Below the pieces are notes generated by a model. The model made no database searches. It was not told the DNA's origin and was given only the letters and a program-made list of their open reading frames with translations. From positions 221,452 through 285,451 of the forward strand of contig CAVTFG010000014.1 of NCBI GenBank assembly GCA_963734015.1: a stretch of 64,000 nt of DNA. The letters are read 5' to 3'. Each line of letters starts with the position of its first letter. The stretch's first letter is position 1. Shown here in pieces: positions 20,903-30,147 of the stretch. The DNA is from JALZKA01 sp963734015 (GTDB lineage: Bacteria > Actinomycetota > Thermoleophilia > Solirubrobacterales > 70-9). A program made the position numbers and the translations under genes.

Positions 20903-21750
20903 CTCGGGACGTCCGCCGCCTCCGCGGCCTGGCCGCGCGCCAGGATCACCATCCCCGCCAGAGCGGCGACGAGCGCGACCACGATCGCGGCCACCCCGAG
21001 CGCGCTCTCGTGCAGCGACTCCTGCAGCAGCGTGGTCCCCAGCACGACGCTGGCGATCGGGTCGAGCGCGAGGGCCGTTGCCATCGCCGGCGCCAGCGCT
21101 CCGGTGCCGAGCGCGATCTGGTTCAGCGTCATCGAGATGTAGCCGATCACCAGCAGCGCGTAGATCCGCCAGTCGATCAGCAGCTCGCCGATGCCCTCGC
21201 CGAGCCGGTCGGTCACGGCCTTGGTGAGCGCCGCGCTGAGCGCGAACAGCATCCCGGCGGCGGCGCCGATCAGCGCTGCCTTCGGGGCGGGGGAGAGGCG
21301 CCGGCCGACGAGCACGAGGGGCGCGGCGATCCCGCCCACGACCGCTCCGGCGATCAGCCAGTCCGCGAGCGGCGCGTCGTCGCGCCCTCCGGCCGGGTTG
21401 GCGACGGTGAGGAAGGCGACGAGCGCGCCGACGACCAGGACCGCAGCGCCCACGTCCGCCGGGCGGATCCGCTGGCCGGTGAAGCGGGCGCCCAGCGGCA
21501 GGGCGAAGACGACGCTCGACACCAGAAGCGGTTGGACGACGGCGAGCCGCCCGATGCTGAGCGCCGCGGCCTGCGCCACGAAGCCCAGGCCGTCGGCCAC
21601 GATCCCGGCCAGCCACACCGGCTTCCGCGCCATCCGCAGCAGCAAGCCGGAGTCCGAGCCGCCGGCCGGCTCGGACATCCCCGCCTTCTGCAAGAGCACC
21701 GTGCCGACCGCGAAGAGCAACGCGGCGACCAGCGCGAGAACGATCTCCAC
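20890..21750 (-). CDS. DMT-superfamily (EamA-type) transporter
   Basis: 286-aa integral membrane protein with about ten hydrophobic helices in two five-helix repeats, the drug/metabolite transporter layout. The second half reads GALAPAMATALALDPIASVVLG, typical of the EamA repeat. Substrate not predictable. Divergent from parA, with repeat B3 between them. Confidence 0.85.
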   Translation of the reverse strand: MEIVLALVAALLFAVGTVLLQKAGMSEPAGGSDSGLLLRMARKPVWLAGIVADGLGFVAQAAALSIGRLAVVQPLLVSSVVFALPLGARFTGQRIRPADVGAAVLVVGALVAFLTVANPAGGRDDAPLADWLIAGAVVGGIAAPLVLVGRRLSPAPKAALIGAAAGMLFALSAALTKAVTDRLGEGIGELLIDWRIYALLVIGYISMTLNQIALGTGALAPAMATALALDPIASVVLGTTLLQESLHESALGVAAIVVALVAALAGMVILARGQAAEAADVPSQAP

Positions 21751-21810
21751 GACCGCACCCTATTCGCCGGGATGCCGCCCACCCCGCCCGCTACGCTCGC
21801 CGGGATCTGA

Positions 21811-21853
21811 TGAGCGACTCTGTCGCGAAAGCAAATTTGCCTCCCTGGTAAGG
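21811..21853 (+). repeat. Family B intercistronic repeat, copy B3 (parA leader)
   Basis: TGAGCGAC-TCT-GTCGC perfect hairpin, GAAAGCAAATT, then TTTGCC-TCCCT-GGTAAG, the best-paired second stem of the family. The AAGGG at its end lies 5 nt before the parA ATG and is the only ribosome-binding candidate. Confidence 0.85.
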
Positions 21854-21859
21854 GCGTTA

Positions 21860-22681
21860 ATGGGCGCCGTCTATGCGATCGCGAACCAGAAGGGCGGGGT
21901 GGGGAAGACCACCACGGCCGTAAACGTGGCGTCGTGCGTCGCCGACCAGGGCAACCAGGTTCTGCTCGTGGACCTCGACCAGCAGGCCAACGCGACCGTC
22001 GCGCTCGGCCTCGACCGGGACGCATCGCCCTCCTCCTACGACTGCCTCGTCGGCTCGAGCTCGGTCGCCGAGGCCGCCCGTCCGGCGGGCCCGGACAACC
22101 TCTGGGTCGTGCCGGCCAGCCGCGACCTCGCGGGCGCCGCGGTCGAGTTGCCCCGCCTCGACGCGATGGAGACGCGCCTCCGCGACCGGCTCGGCCCGGT
22201 GCGCGAGCGCTTCGCCCTGACGCTGCTCGACTGCCCGCCGTCCCTGGGTCCGGTGACGGTGAACGCCCTTGCCGCGGCCGACCGCGTCGTGGTCCCCGTG
22301 CAGGCCGAGTACCTGGCGCTGGAGGGGCTCGTCCAGTTCCTGGAGACGCTCGAGCTCGCCCGCAGGGAGCTGAATCCGGCGCTGGTTCTGACCGGGGTGG
22401 TGATCACCATGCACGACGAGAGGACCCGCCTCGCCAACGACGTGGAGGCCGAATTGAGAACCCACTTTCCCGAACTGGTGTTCGACACCGTGATCCCGCG
22501 GAGCGTGCGGGTTGCCGAGGCTCCGAGCTTCGGCCTGCCGGTCACCGACCACGCGCCGGACTCGCGCGGATCGCGCGCGTACCAGGATCTCGCCCGCGAG
22601 CTGGCGCTCCGCGAGGAGGCGGATCGCGTTCGCGTCGAGCGCCATACGCCGGTCGGACCGAGGATGGAGGTGGCTCCATGA
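21860..22681 (+). CDS. parA: Chromosome partition ATPase ParA (Soj)
   Basis: Walker-type ATPase that drives origin segregation with ParB. 273 aa. Deviant Walker A KGGVGKTT at residues 10-17, Walker A' VLLVDLDQQANAT, Walker B LTLLDCPPSLG. ATG 21860 was chosen because the P-loop must follow a short strand; longer upstream readings are noise. It overlaps parB as ATGA. Confidence 0.96.
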   Translation: MGAVYAIANQKGGVGKTTTAVNVASCVADQGNQVLLVDLDQQANATVALGLDRDASPSSYDCLVGSSSVAEAARPAGPDNLWVVPASRDLAGAAVELPRLDAMETRLRDRLGPVRERFALTLLDCPPSLGPVTVNALAAADRVVVPVQAEYLALEGLVQFLETLELARRELNPALVLTGVVITMHDERTRLANDVEAELRTHFPELVFDTVIPRSVRVAEAPSFGLPVTDHAPDSRGSRAYQDLARELALREEADRVRVERHTPVGPRMEVAP

Positions 22682-23532
22682 GCGACAAGCGAGGGATGGG
22701 GCGCGGACTGGCCGCGATCCTGCCGCAGCCCGGCGAGGTCTCCGAGCCGGCCCTTCGTCAGGTCCCGACCAAGCTCGTCCTGCCGAATCCAGAGCAGCCG
22801 CGCCGGCGCTTCGACGCCGACTCGATCTCGGCCCTCGCCGAGTCGCTGCGGAGCGCCGGGGTGATCCAGCCGCTGATCGTGCGCCCGCTCACCGACGGGC
22901 GCTACGAGATCATCGCCGGCGAGCGCCGCTGGCGCGCCGCGACCGAGGCCGGCCTGGAGACCGTTCCCGTGATCCTGCGAGACGAGGACGAGGGCGAGCG
23001 CATGCAGACCGCGCTGATCGAGAACGTGGCCCGCGAACAGCTCAACCCGGTCGACGAGGCCCGTGCCTGCGCGACGCTCGTGGAGGACCTGGGGCTGACC
23101 AAGGAGGAGCTCGGCAAGCGCCTCGGGCGCAGCCGTGCCTCGCTTTCGAACCTGATCCGGATCCTCGACCTGCCCGACGAGGCGCTCGGCCTGCTCGAGA
23201 GCGGCGAGCTCAGCGAGGGCCACGGCCGCGCGATCCTGATCGCCAAGTCGGCCGACGCCCGCCGCATGCTCGCCCGCGACGCGGCCCGCAACGGCTGGTC
23301 GGTCCGCGAGACCGAGCGCCGCGCGAACGAGGGCGGCAAGGGCCGGCCCAGGCTGAAGGCGGTGCCCGACCCCGACCTGGTCGCGGCGCTCGCGCAGGCC
23401 GAAGAGGCACTCGAGTCGGCGCTCGGCCACGGCGTCCGGGTCCGCGCGACCGGCAAGCGGGGCGCGCTGCAGGCCGAGCTGCGGTTCGACGACCTCGACG
23501 AGCTGCTCGAGTTCGCGAAGCGGCGCCAGTGA
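22678..23532 (+). CDS. parB: Chromosome partition protein ParB (Spo0J)
   Basis: CTP-dependent DNA clamp that loads at parS. 284 aa. N-terminal ParA-activating stretch MSDKRGMGRGLAAILP, the CTPase motif GERRWRAA, TALIENVAREQLNPVDEA, and helix-turn-helix GKRLGRSRASLSNLIRIL. The C-terminal dimer domain ends FDDLDELLEFAKRRQ. Its TGA stop is the first triplet of repeat A3. Confidence 0.96.
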   Translation: MSDKRGMGRGLAAILPQPGEVSEPALRQVPTKLVLPNPEQPRRRFDADSISALAESLRSAGVIQPLIVRPLTDGRYEIIAGERRWRAATEAGLETVPVILRDEDEGERMQTALIENVAREQLNPVDEARACATLVEDLGLTKEELGKRLGRSRASLSNLIRILDLPDEALGLLESGELSEGHGRAILIAKSADARRMLARDAARNGWSVRETERRANEGGKGRPRLKAVPDPDLVAALAQAEEALESALGHGVRVRATGKRGALQAELRFDDLDELLEFAKRRQ

Positions 23533-23577
23533 GGCGGAGCCCGTAGGGCGAAGCCGAGCCCCGGCGTTGTTGAGCCG
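23530..23577 (+). repeat. Family A structured repeat, copy A3 (after parB)
   Basis: The TGA that opens the unit is the parB stop codon. Hairpin 1 is GCCC-GTA-GGGC and hairpin 2 is CCGGC-GTTGTTGA-GCCGG. Both stems differ from A1/A2 by paired substitutions that keep base pairing. It could serve as the parB terminator. Confidence 0.85.
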
Positions 23578-23583
23578 GCTGAT

Positions 23584-23982
23584 CTACGGCCACAGGTCCG
23601 AGTCGGCGACCTCGAGCAGGTTGCCGGCCGGGTCCTTGAAGTAGAACGAGCGCCGCCCCTCCGACCACTCGTGGTCGTGGGTGATCTCGACGCCCCGCCC
23701 GGCGAGCCGTTCGCGCACCTCGTCGTAGGCGCCGGGCTCGGCGAGGAAGCAGACATGCCCGCGGCCGTCGGCGCCGTGGTCGGCGACCGGCCCGTCGCGC
23801 TCGGCGACCAGGTCGCGGTCGAAGAGCAGCAGGACGCCGGCGCCCAGGCGATACGCGGTCCCGTCGTCCCAGCCCGCGACCCGTCGCATCCCGAGCGTCT
23901 CGTCGTAGAAGCGCAACACCTCGTCGCGCGCCGAGTGCGGGTAATAGAGCGCGGTCTCGAGGACGCCGGCGACGCCGTCCAT
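23584..23982 (-). CDS. VOC (glyoxalase/bleomycin resistance) family protein
   Basis: 132 aa single VOC domain: LETALYYPHSARDEVLRFYDETLGMR at the start, GHVCFLAEPGAYDEVRERL in the middle, ending SFYFKDPAGNLLEVADSDLWP, with His and Glu positions typical of the metal site. The ATG shares one base with the pdxH stop, so the pair is co-transcribed. Substrate unknown. Confidence 0.87.
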   Translation of the reverse strand: MDGVAGVLETALYYPHSARDEVLRFYDETLGMRRVAGWDDGTAYRLGAGVLLLFDRDLVAERDGPVADHGADGRGHVCFLAEPGAYDEVRERLAGRGVEITHDHEWSEGRRSFYFKDPAGNLLEVADSDLWP

Positions 23983-24600
23983 CAGGGCCCCAGCCGTTCG
24001 ATCGCCCAGCCGTCGCCCTTGCGCGTGTAGCGGAAGCGGTCGTGCATCCGCGCGACCTGCCCCTGCCAGAACTCGACCTCCGAGTGGCGCACCAGATACC
24101 CGCCCCAGTGCGGCGGGCGGGCGATCTCGCCCTCGCCGAAGCGCTCCTCCACCTCGTGGAGCCGCGCGTCGAGCTCCGCCCGGTCGCGAAGCGGACGGCT
24201 CTGGGGCGAAGCCCAGGCGCCGAGCTGCGAGTCCCGCGGCCGGGTGGCGAAGTAGGCGTCGGACTCGGCGTCCGTCCAGCGGTTCCACGGCGCCGCGGAT
24301 CCGGACCTGCCGGTCGACCTCGCGCCAGTAGAGGATCAGCGCCGCGCGGGCGCCCGCCCCGATCTGCTGCGCCTTTGCCGACTCGCGGTTCGTGAAGAAC
24401 CGGAACCCGTCCGCGCCGAAGCCCTTGAGCAGGACCATCCGCGCGTCCGGGGCACCATCGGCGTCGACGGTCGCGAGCGTCATCGCGTCGCAGAGCGGCA
24501 CCTCGCGCTCGGCCAGCTCCCACCACGCGGCGAACTGCGCGATGGGGTCGTCGGCCAGCATCGCGCGGTCCAGCGGCGGCATGTCGGGACGGCGCGGCAT
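23982..24600 (-). CDS. pdxH: Pyridoxamine 5'-phosphate oxidase, one frameshift
   Basis: FMN enzyme of vitamin B6 salvage. The N-part has DAMTLATVDADGAPDARMVLLKGFG, FFTNRESAKAQQI and ALILYWREVDRQVRIRG; the C-part in another frame has YFATRPRDSQLGAWASPQS, PPHWGGYLV and EFWQGQVARMHDRFRY. The break is near 24290, with an extra base in GGACGGACGCC. With one base removed the protein is complete at about 205 aa. Confidence 0.92.
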
Positions 24601-24655
24601 CGCGTCCGGAGGCTATCCCGCCGTGTGCACGGCGTCTCCTAGAATGCTCGGTCCC

Positions 24656-24729
24656 GGGCGATTAGCTCAGTTGGTTAGAGCGCGTCTCTGATAAGGACGA
24701 GGTCCGTGGTTCGAATCCACGATCGCCCA
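24656..24729 (+). tRNA. tRNA-Ile (GAT anticodon)
   Basis: 74-nt cloverleaf: acceptor GGGCGAT with ATCGCCC, D arm AGCTCAGTTGGTTAGAGC, anticodon loop CTGATAA, TTCGAATCC T loop. CCA is not encoded. It stands alone between pdxH and a VOC gene. Confidence 0.97.
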
Positions 24730-24753
24730 CTTCCTCCCGCGGGAAAGCTGCCC

Positions 24754-25488
24754 TCAACCTCGTCCGTGGTACACGGACTCGACGTTCGTGCCGTCGGGGT
24801 CGATCACGAACGCGCCGTAGTAGCCCGGGTGGTAGTCGGGTCGCTCGCCGGGCGCGCCGTTGGTGCGATAGCCCGCGGCGAGCGCGCCGGCGTGGAAGCC
24901 GTCCACCGTCCGGCGGTTCGGAGCGGGGAACGCCATGTGGAGGTTCCGGGTCGGGGCGCGGCCGTCGGCGACCAGGGAGAAGGTCGCGAACGCGCCCCTG
25001 AACGGCCGGCGCGATCCCTGGCTTGCGCCGCGGCGGATGCCGAGGTGCGGTCCCAACGCGCCGTAGAACGCCGCCGCCCGGTCCAGGTTCTCGACGCCGA
25101 TCCAGAGATGGTCGATCCAGTTCCCGGGTCGAACGTCGGAGTGGTGGACGGCTTCCGCGCTGTTGCCGTCGGGATCGAGCAGGAACGCCCCGTAGTAGTC
25201 CGCCGTGTACTCCGGTCGCTCCCCGGGCTCGCCGTCCGAGGCGTAGCCTGCGTCGGTCCCCGCTCGCCAGAAGGCATCGACGTGCTCGCGCGTCGGCGCC
25301 ACGAAACCGGCGTGGAGCCCGCTCGTCGGGGGACGGTCGCCGTCCGCTTGGGCGATCGAGAAGTCGTCCCACTCGGTGAAGGCGTCTCCCACATCGCCGG
25401 CGGGGATCCCGAGCACGCCGAGCACGGTGTCGTAGAACCGAGCCGATTCCTCGCGCTCCCTGACTCGGATCGTCACATGGTCGAACAT
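24754..25488 (-). CDS. Two-domain VOC family protein
   Basis: 244 aa from ATG 25488 (MFDHVTIRVRERE); a 22-residue longer reading from 25554 is less likely. Two tandem VOC domains share the motif YYGAFLLDPDGNSAEAVHH and YYGAFVIDPDGTNVESVYH, so the protein is an internal duplication. Similar to dioxygenase/glyoxalase-like proteins of unknown substrate. Confidence 0.86.
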   Translation of the reverse strand: MFDHVTIRVREREESARFYDTVLGVLGIPAGDVGDAFTEWDDFSIAQADGDRPPTSGLHAGFVAPTREHVDAFWRAGTDAGYASDGEPGERPEYTADYYGAFLLDPDGNSAEAVHHSDVRPGNWIDHLWIGVENLDRAAAFYGALGPHLGIRRGASQGSRRPFRGAFATFSLVADGRAPTRNLHMAFPAPNRRTVDGFHAGALAAGYRTNGAPGERPDYHPGYYGAFVIDPDGTNVESVYHGRG

Positions 25489-25577
25489 CGCGCTGCTGAT
25501 TCTTATTCCATCGCCCGACCGCTGAATTCCCGCCGTCCGGTGGGTCTTAGTCATGAACGAGTGATTGGAGTCGCAGA

Positions 25578-27790
25578 ATGATCGAGCGACTGACCGCGCG
25601 GTGCAGCCGCCGCCCCTGGCTCGTCCTCGCGAGCTGGGCCATCCTCGTGATCGCTGCGGGTGGGATCAACGCGGCGTTCCTGGGCGATGCGCTCTCGGGC
25701 GACGAGGAGGTCACGAGCGACACCGAGTCGCGACGCGCGGACGAGTTGCGTGCCGCGCGCCAGCCCGCGGGGGGATCCTCCGGCGGGGTCGACGCCAGCG
25801 AAGTCGTCGTTCTGCGCTCCGATACCGCGACGGTCGCGGATCCCGGCTTCAGGGCCGGCGCCGTCGCGCTCGCAGCCGACCTGCGCCGGGCGGGCGCAAC
25901 CGAGGTGACGACGTTCTACGACACGGGCTCCGAGCGGCTGGTCTCGGCCGACCGAGACGCCACCGCGATGCTGGTCGCGCTCGGCCCGGACGCAGAGGAC
26001 TCGATCGAGGATGTGGTGGAAGCCGTCGAGGCGACCAACGGCCGCGGCGGGCTCGAGGCGGCGATCACCGGCGAGGAGACGCTCGACGCCGACTTCTCGA
26101 CGCTCGCCGGGGAGGACCTCAAGAACGGCGAGCTCAAGTTCGGGCTGCCGGCGGCGCTGATCGTTCTCCTGATCGTCTTCGGCTCCGTCCTCGCGGGCGT
26201 GATCCCGATGCTGATGGCGCTGGTCTCCATCGCCGTGGCGCTGGCGCTCGTCGCAATCGTCGGGCAGGCCTTCCCGCTCTCGGTGTTCGCCACGAACATG
26301 CTCACCGGGATGGGGCTCGCCCTGGGGATCGACTACTCGCTGTTCGTCCTCTCCCGCTATCGCGAAGAGCGCTCGCACGGGCGCGAGAGGCTGGACGCGA
26401 TTGGCGCCGTTGGCGCCACCGCCAGCCGTGCGGTGCTGTTCAGCGGCATCGCGTTCACCCTCGCGATGGTCGGGCTGCTGCTCGTGCCGAGCACGATCAT
26501 GCGCAGCCTCGCCACGGGTGCGATAACCGTCGGCATCACGTCGGTGGCGACGGCGCTCACGCTCCTGCCGGCGCTGCTCGGCCTGCTGGGCGACCGCGTG
26601 AATGCCTGGCGCCTGCCGGTGTTCGGACGGATGGCGACCCGCGAGGAGAGCCCGTTCTGGTCACGTGTGGTCCGCGCGGTGATGAGGCGGCCCGTGGTCA
26701 GCCTCGTGCTCTCGACCGCAGCGCTCCTCGTGATGGCCACGCCGATCCTGGCCCTGCGCTCCGGCGAGGCCGGTGTGAGCACACTGCCCGACCGCCTCGC
26801 CGCGAAGCAGGGCTACGAGGCGCTCAACGCCGAGTTCCCGGGCGAGACCACGGCCCCGGTCGAGGTGGTGATCGCGGCCGACGGCGACTCCCCGGCAGTC
26901 GCCGCCGGGATCGAGCGGCTCCGCTCCGGCGAGCCCTCGACGAGGTGCTCGGGTTGGCGGACGCATCGGTGGAACGGGGCCCCGAGTTGACGGTGCTGAC
27001 GGTGCCGATCCGGGGCGACGCGCTCGACGACGACGCGGTCGATGCCGTGCGCGAGCTTCGCGCGGAGCAAATCCCCGCGGCGTTCGGCGAAGGCGGGCCG
27101 GAGGTTCTCGTAGCGGGCGACACGGCCGAGGGAATCGACGAATCGGACACGATGACCAGCTGGCTCCCGGCGGTGTTCGCCTTCGTCCTCGGGCTCAGCT
27201 TCGTGCTGCTCACGATCGCGTTCCGCTCTCTCGTGGTCGCGGCGAAGGCGATCGCGGCGAACCTGCTGTCGGTCGGGGCCGCCTACGGCCTGCTCGTCCT
27301 CGTCTTCCAGGAGGGGTTCGGCAACGAGCTCTTCGGCTTCCCCCAGGTCGACACGATCGAGGCGTGGGTGCCGCTGTTCCTGTTCGCGGTGCTGTTCGGG
27401 CTGTCGATGGACTACCACGTGTTCCTGCTGAGCAGAATCCGTGAGCGCTACAGCCAGACCGGCGACAACAGCGAGGCGATCGCCTACGGCGTCGGCTCGA
27501 CCGGCCGGATCATCACCGGCGCCGCGCTGATCATCATCGCCGTCTTCAGCGGCTTCGCCCGCGGCGACCTGGTGATGTTCCAGCAGATGGGATTCGGCGT
27601 GGCGGTCGCTCTGCTGCTCGACGCAACCCTCGTCCGCCTGGTCCTCCTGCCGGCCGCGATGGAGCTGCTCGGCGATCGCAACTGGTATTTGCCGAGCTGG
27701 CTCAGCTGGCTTCCCGACGTTCGCGTGGAGGGGCCTCGGAGCTCGCCGCCCGCTCGAGCGCCGCGAACGTCTGGGTCATCCAGCTCGTGA
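25578..27790 (+). CDS. MMPL/RND-family exporter, one frameshift
   Basis: Large membrane transporter of the MMPL family (lipid or drug export driven by the proton gradient). The first part (to about 26935) has a leading helix LVLASWAILVIAAGGINAAF, an extracytoplasmic domain, and helices including GMGLALGIDYSLFVLSRYREE. The second part has the matching LFGLSMDYHVFLLSRIRERY, the paired motif of the second half. The frame changes near 26935 (ERLRSGE to ALDEVLGLADASV). Full length about 737 aa. Its tail overlaps the convergent SRPBCC gene. Confidence 0.9.
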
Positions 27791-28157
27791 AGTATCGGCG
27801 CCCGGCGACCACGTCGAAGACGCGATAGCTCACGCCCATCGGGTCCATCCCCATCTCGCCCGCGACGAAGGTGCCGCTCTGCGCCTCGGTCAGCTCGAAG
27901 CGAACGAACGTGCCGGTGTTGAGGCAGCGGATCGCGAGGTTCTTGCAGTCCTCGAGTTGCTCGACCCGCAGATTCATGTGCTCACGCCCCAACGGCGTCT
28001 TGACCACCTCCCGGTAGGTGCACCCCTCGCTGAGCCCCTCGCATTCGACCTCGACGATCCGGGGCCACCACTCCGGATGGCGCTCCACGTCGGAGACCAG
28101 CTCCCAGATCCGCTGGACTGGCGCGTCGATGAAGGCCTCCTGCCTCGTGTGCGACAC
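27702..28157 (-). CDS. SRPBCC (START/polyketide-cyclase-like) family protein
   Basis: 151 aa, helix-grip lipid/ligand-binding fold: FIDAPVQRIWELVSDVERHPEWWP at the start, then PLGREHMNLRVEQLE and MDPMGVSYRVFDVVAGRRYF. Function unknown; the family binds hydrophobic ligands. The 3' end overlaps the MMPL gene by 89 bp in convergent orientation, unusually long, so one of the two tails may be extended by an error. Confidence 0.83.
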   Translation of the reverse strand: MSHTRQEAFIDAPVQRIWELVSDVERHPEWWPRIVEVECEGLSEGCTYREVVKTPLGREHMNLRVEQLEDCKNLAIRCLNTGTFVRFELTEAQSGTFVAGEMGMDPMGVSYRVFDVVAGRRYFTSWMTQTFAALERAASSEAPPRERREAS

Positions 28158-28214
28158 GCCCGTGATTCTCGCTCATACGGCACGGAGCCGCCCGAAACCC
28201 GCACCTATACTCCG

Positions 28215-28730
28215 ATGAGTGAGCCCTCGGGGTGCGAACTAGTGCAGCAGATGCAGATTTACGGCGTCAGCTTCGACATGGTCGGCAAGCAGCCGATCGT
28301 GCTGCTGAAGACGTCCGACGGCAACCGCTTCCTGCCGATCTGGATCGGCCACCCCGAGGCTGCCGCGATCCTGATGCGCCTCCAGGGCGCCTCGACGCCA
28401 CGCCCGATGACTCACGACCTGCTGATGGACCTGCTCGAGCAGCTCGACGCGAAATGCGAGCGCGTCTCGGTCACCGAGCTTCGCGACAACACGTTCTATG
28501 CCTCCATCACGATCTCGGTCAACGGCTCGGAGATCGAGATCGACTCGCGCCCCTCGGACGCGATCGCCCTCGCGGTCCGCTGCCAGGCGCCGATCTTCGC
28601 GGCCGACGACGTGATCGAGGAGTCGTCGATCGAGTTCGAGCACGAGGTCGAGGACCAGGACGAGGTCGTCGAGAAGTTCAAGGACTTCCTCGACGAGGTC
28701 ACGCCCGAGGACTTCGCCTCGGACGACTAG
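28215..28730 (+). CDS. Bifunctional nuclease (BFN, DUF151) family protein
   Basis: 171 aa from ATG 28215 (ATG 28251 also possible). BFN core: LLKTSDGNRFLPIWIGHPEAAAILM, then THDLLMDLLEQLDAKCERVSVTELRDNTFYA and SRPSDAIALAVRCQAPIFAADDVI. Acidic C-terminal tail EVEDQDEVVEKFKDFLDE. The family is named from a plant nuclease; in bacteria it is conserved with unclear function. Confidence 0.9.
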   Translation: MSEPSGCELVQQMQIYGVSFDMVGKQPIVLLKTSDGNRFLPIWIGHPEAAAILMRLQGASTPRPMTHDLLMDLLEQLDAKCERVSVTELRDNTFYASITISVNGSEIEIDSRPSDAIALAVRCQAPIFAADDVIEESSIEFEHEVEDQDEVVEKFKDFLDEVTPEDFASDD

Positions 28731-28740
28731 GCGCCCGGGC

Positions 28741-28758
28741 GTGTGACGAACGTCACAC
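28741..28758. promoter_or_regulatory. CRP-type palindrome upstream of the P450 gene
   Basis: GTGTGACGAACGTCACAC is a perfect 8-bp inverted repeat with an AA spacer. Its core TGTGA-N6-TCACA matches the CRP/cAMP receptor consensus exactly. It lies 40 bp before the P450 ATG, and the next gene is an adenylate cyclase. A weak hairpin terminator for the preceding gene is an alternative reading. Confidence 0.6.
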
Positions 28759-28797
28759 TGCCTCCCCGGTCGCCGGAGGACGCTCGGTGACGCTCCG

Positions 28798-30147
28798 ATG
28801 AGAAAGCTTCCTCCCGGTCCATCCGCGCCGGCGTTCATCCAGGGCGTTGCCATGTGGACGCGCCCCCTGGCGTCGCTCGAGCGGTCACGCGCGAAGTACG
28901 GGCGCCGCTTCACGGTGAAATTCCCATTCACCCCGCCGTTCGTCCTGATCTCCGACCCGGATCAAGTCAAGGAGATCTACACGGCGCCTCCGGACGTCCT
29001 CCATCCGGGCGAGGGCGCCCGCGTCCTGGAGCCGATCGTCGGCAAGAACTCGGTGATCCTGCTCGACGGCGACGCCCACATGGAGCAGCGCAAGCTGATG
29101 CTCCCCGCCTTCCACGGCGAGCGGATGGAGCGGTTGACCGACCTCGTCGGGCGGGTGACCGGGGAGGCGGTCGCCGGCTGGGACGGGCGTGAGATCGGGC
29201 TCCACTCGCGCATGCAGGCCCTGACCCTGGAGATCATCCTGCGCGCGGTCTTCGGCCTCGACCCGGGCCCGCGGCTCGACGCCCTGCGCGAGAGCGTCGG
29301 AATGCTCCTCGCCTACAGCGAGAAGCCGATCTCGCTCGTGCCGGGGCCGCGCGACCCGGAGCGCGCTGAGCGGCAAGAGCGGCTCCTCAACAGGGCTGGC
29401 CCGCTGAAGGGCTTCGTCGACGTGCGCGAGCGGATCGACGAGCTGATCCTCGAGCAGATCTCCGAGCGCCGGGCGGAGGCCGACACCGATCGCGACGACG
29501 TGCTCGCGATGCTGCTCGAGGCCCGCCACGAGGACGGGTCCGAGATGTCCGACCAGGAGCTTCGAGACGAGCTGATGACGCTGCTCGTCGCCGGCCACGA
29601 GACCACGGCCTCGAGCCTCGCCTGGGCGTTCGAGCGAATCAGCCGCGAGCCCGCGGTGCTCGCGCGGCTGACCGACGAGGTCCGCTCCGGCGACGAAGAG
29701 GAGTACCTGCTCGCGACGATCCGGGAGGTGCTCCGCCGCCGCCCGGTCCTGCCCAATACGGCCCCGCGGCTCGTCAAGCAGCCGGTCACGGTCGGCGGCT
29801 GGGACTACCCCACCGGCTGCTGCCTGGTCGGCTGCGCCTACCTGCTGCACCACGACCCTGAGATCTATCCCGAGCCATATGCCTTCCGGCCCGAGCGCTT
29901 CCTCGAGCAGAAGCCCGGCACCTATACCTGGATCCCCTTCGGCGGGGGCCGCCGGCGCTGCCTGGGAATGAGCTTCGCGATGCTGGAGATGCGGATCGTG
30001 ATCCGCGAGATGCTCCGCGCGTATGAGCTGGAGCCCGCCGGCGACGGCCACGAGCCGCCGAGCCGCCGCAGCATCACCGTCATGCCCGGTCGTGGCGGGC
30101 GGGTGCGGCTCGCGAGGCCGCGCGCCCGCGCTACCGTCCCGGCATGA
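28798..30147 (+). CDS. Cytochrome P450
   Basis: 449-aa haem monooxygenase. I-helix oxygen-activation motif AGHETT (residues 265-270), an ExxR motif (TIREVLRRRPVL), and the haem loop FGGGRRRCLGM with Cys388 as the iron ligand. No membrane anchor, so soluble. Substrate unknown; the PAFHGERM and PFGGG features recall bacterial class I CYPs. Overlaps the cyclase gene start as ATGA and probably forms an operon with it. Confidence 0.95.
   Translation: MRKLPPGPSAPAFIQGVAMWTRPLASLERSRAKYGRRFTVKFPFTPPFVLISDPDQVKEIYTAPPDVLHPGEGARVLEPIVGKNSVILLDGDAHMEQRKLMLPAFHGERMERLTDLVGRVTGEAVAGWDGREIGLHSRMQALTLEIILRAVFGLDPGPRLDALRESVGMLLAYSEKPISLVPGPRDPERAERQERLLNRAGPLKGFVDVRERIDELILEQISERRAEADTDRDDVLAMLLEARHEDGSEMSDQELRDELMTLLVAGHETTASSLAWAFERISREPAVLARLTDEVRSGDEEEYLLATIREVLRRRPVLPNTAPRLVKQPVTVGGWDYPTGCCLVGCAYLLHHDPEIYPEPYAFRPERFLEQKPGTYTWIPFGGGRRRCLGMSFAMLEMRIVIREMLRAYELEPAGDGHEPPSRRSITVMPGRGGRVRLARPRARATVPA

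Noticed and set aside
23584..24600. A 338-codon frame joining pdxH and a VOC gene
   Set aside because: A one-base insertion near 24290 pushes pdxH into the VOC frame. The true pdxH end is visible in the alternative frame with its stop overlapping the VOC ATG.
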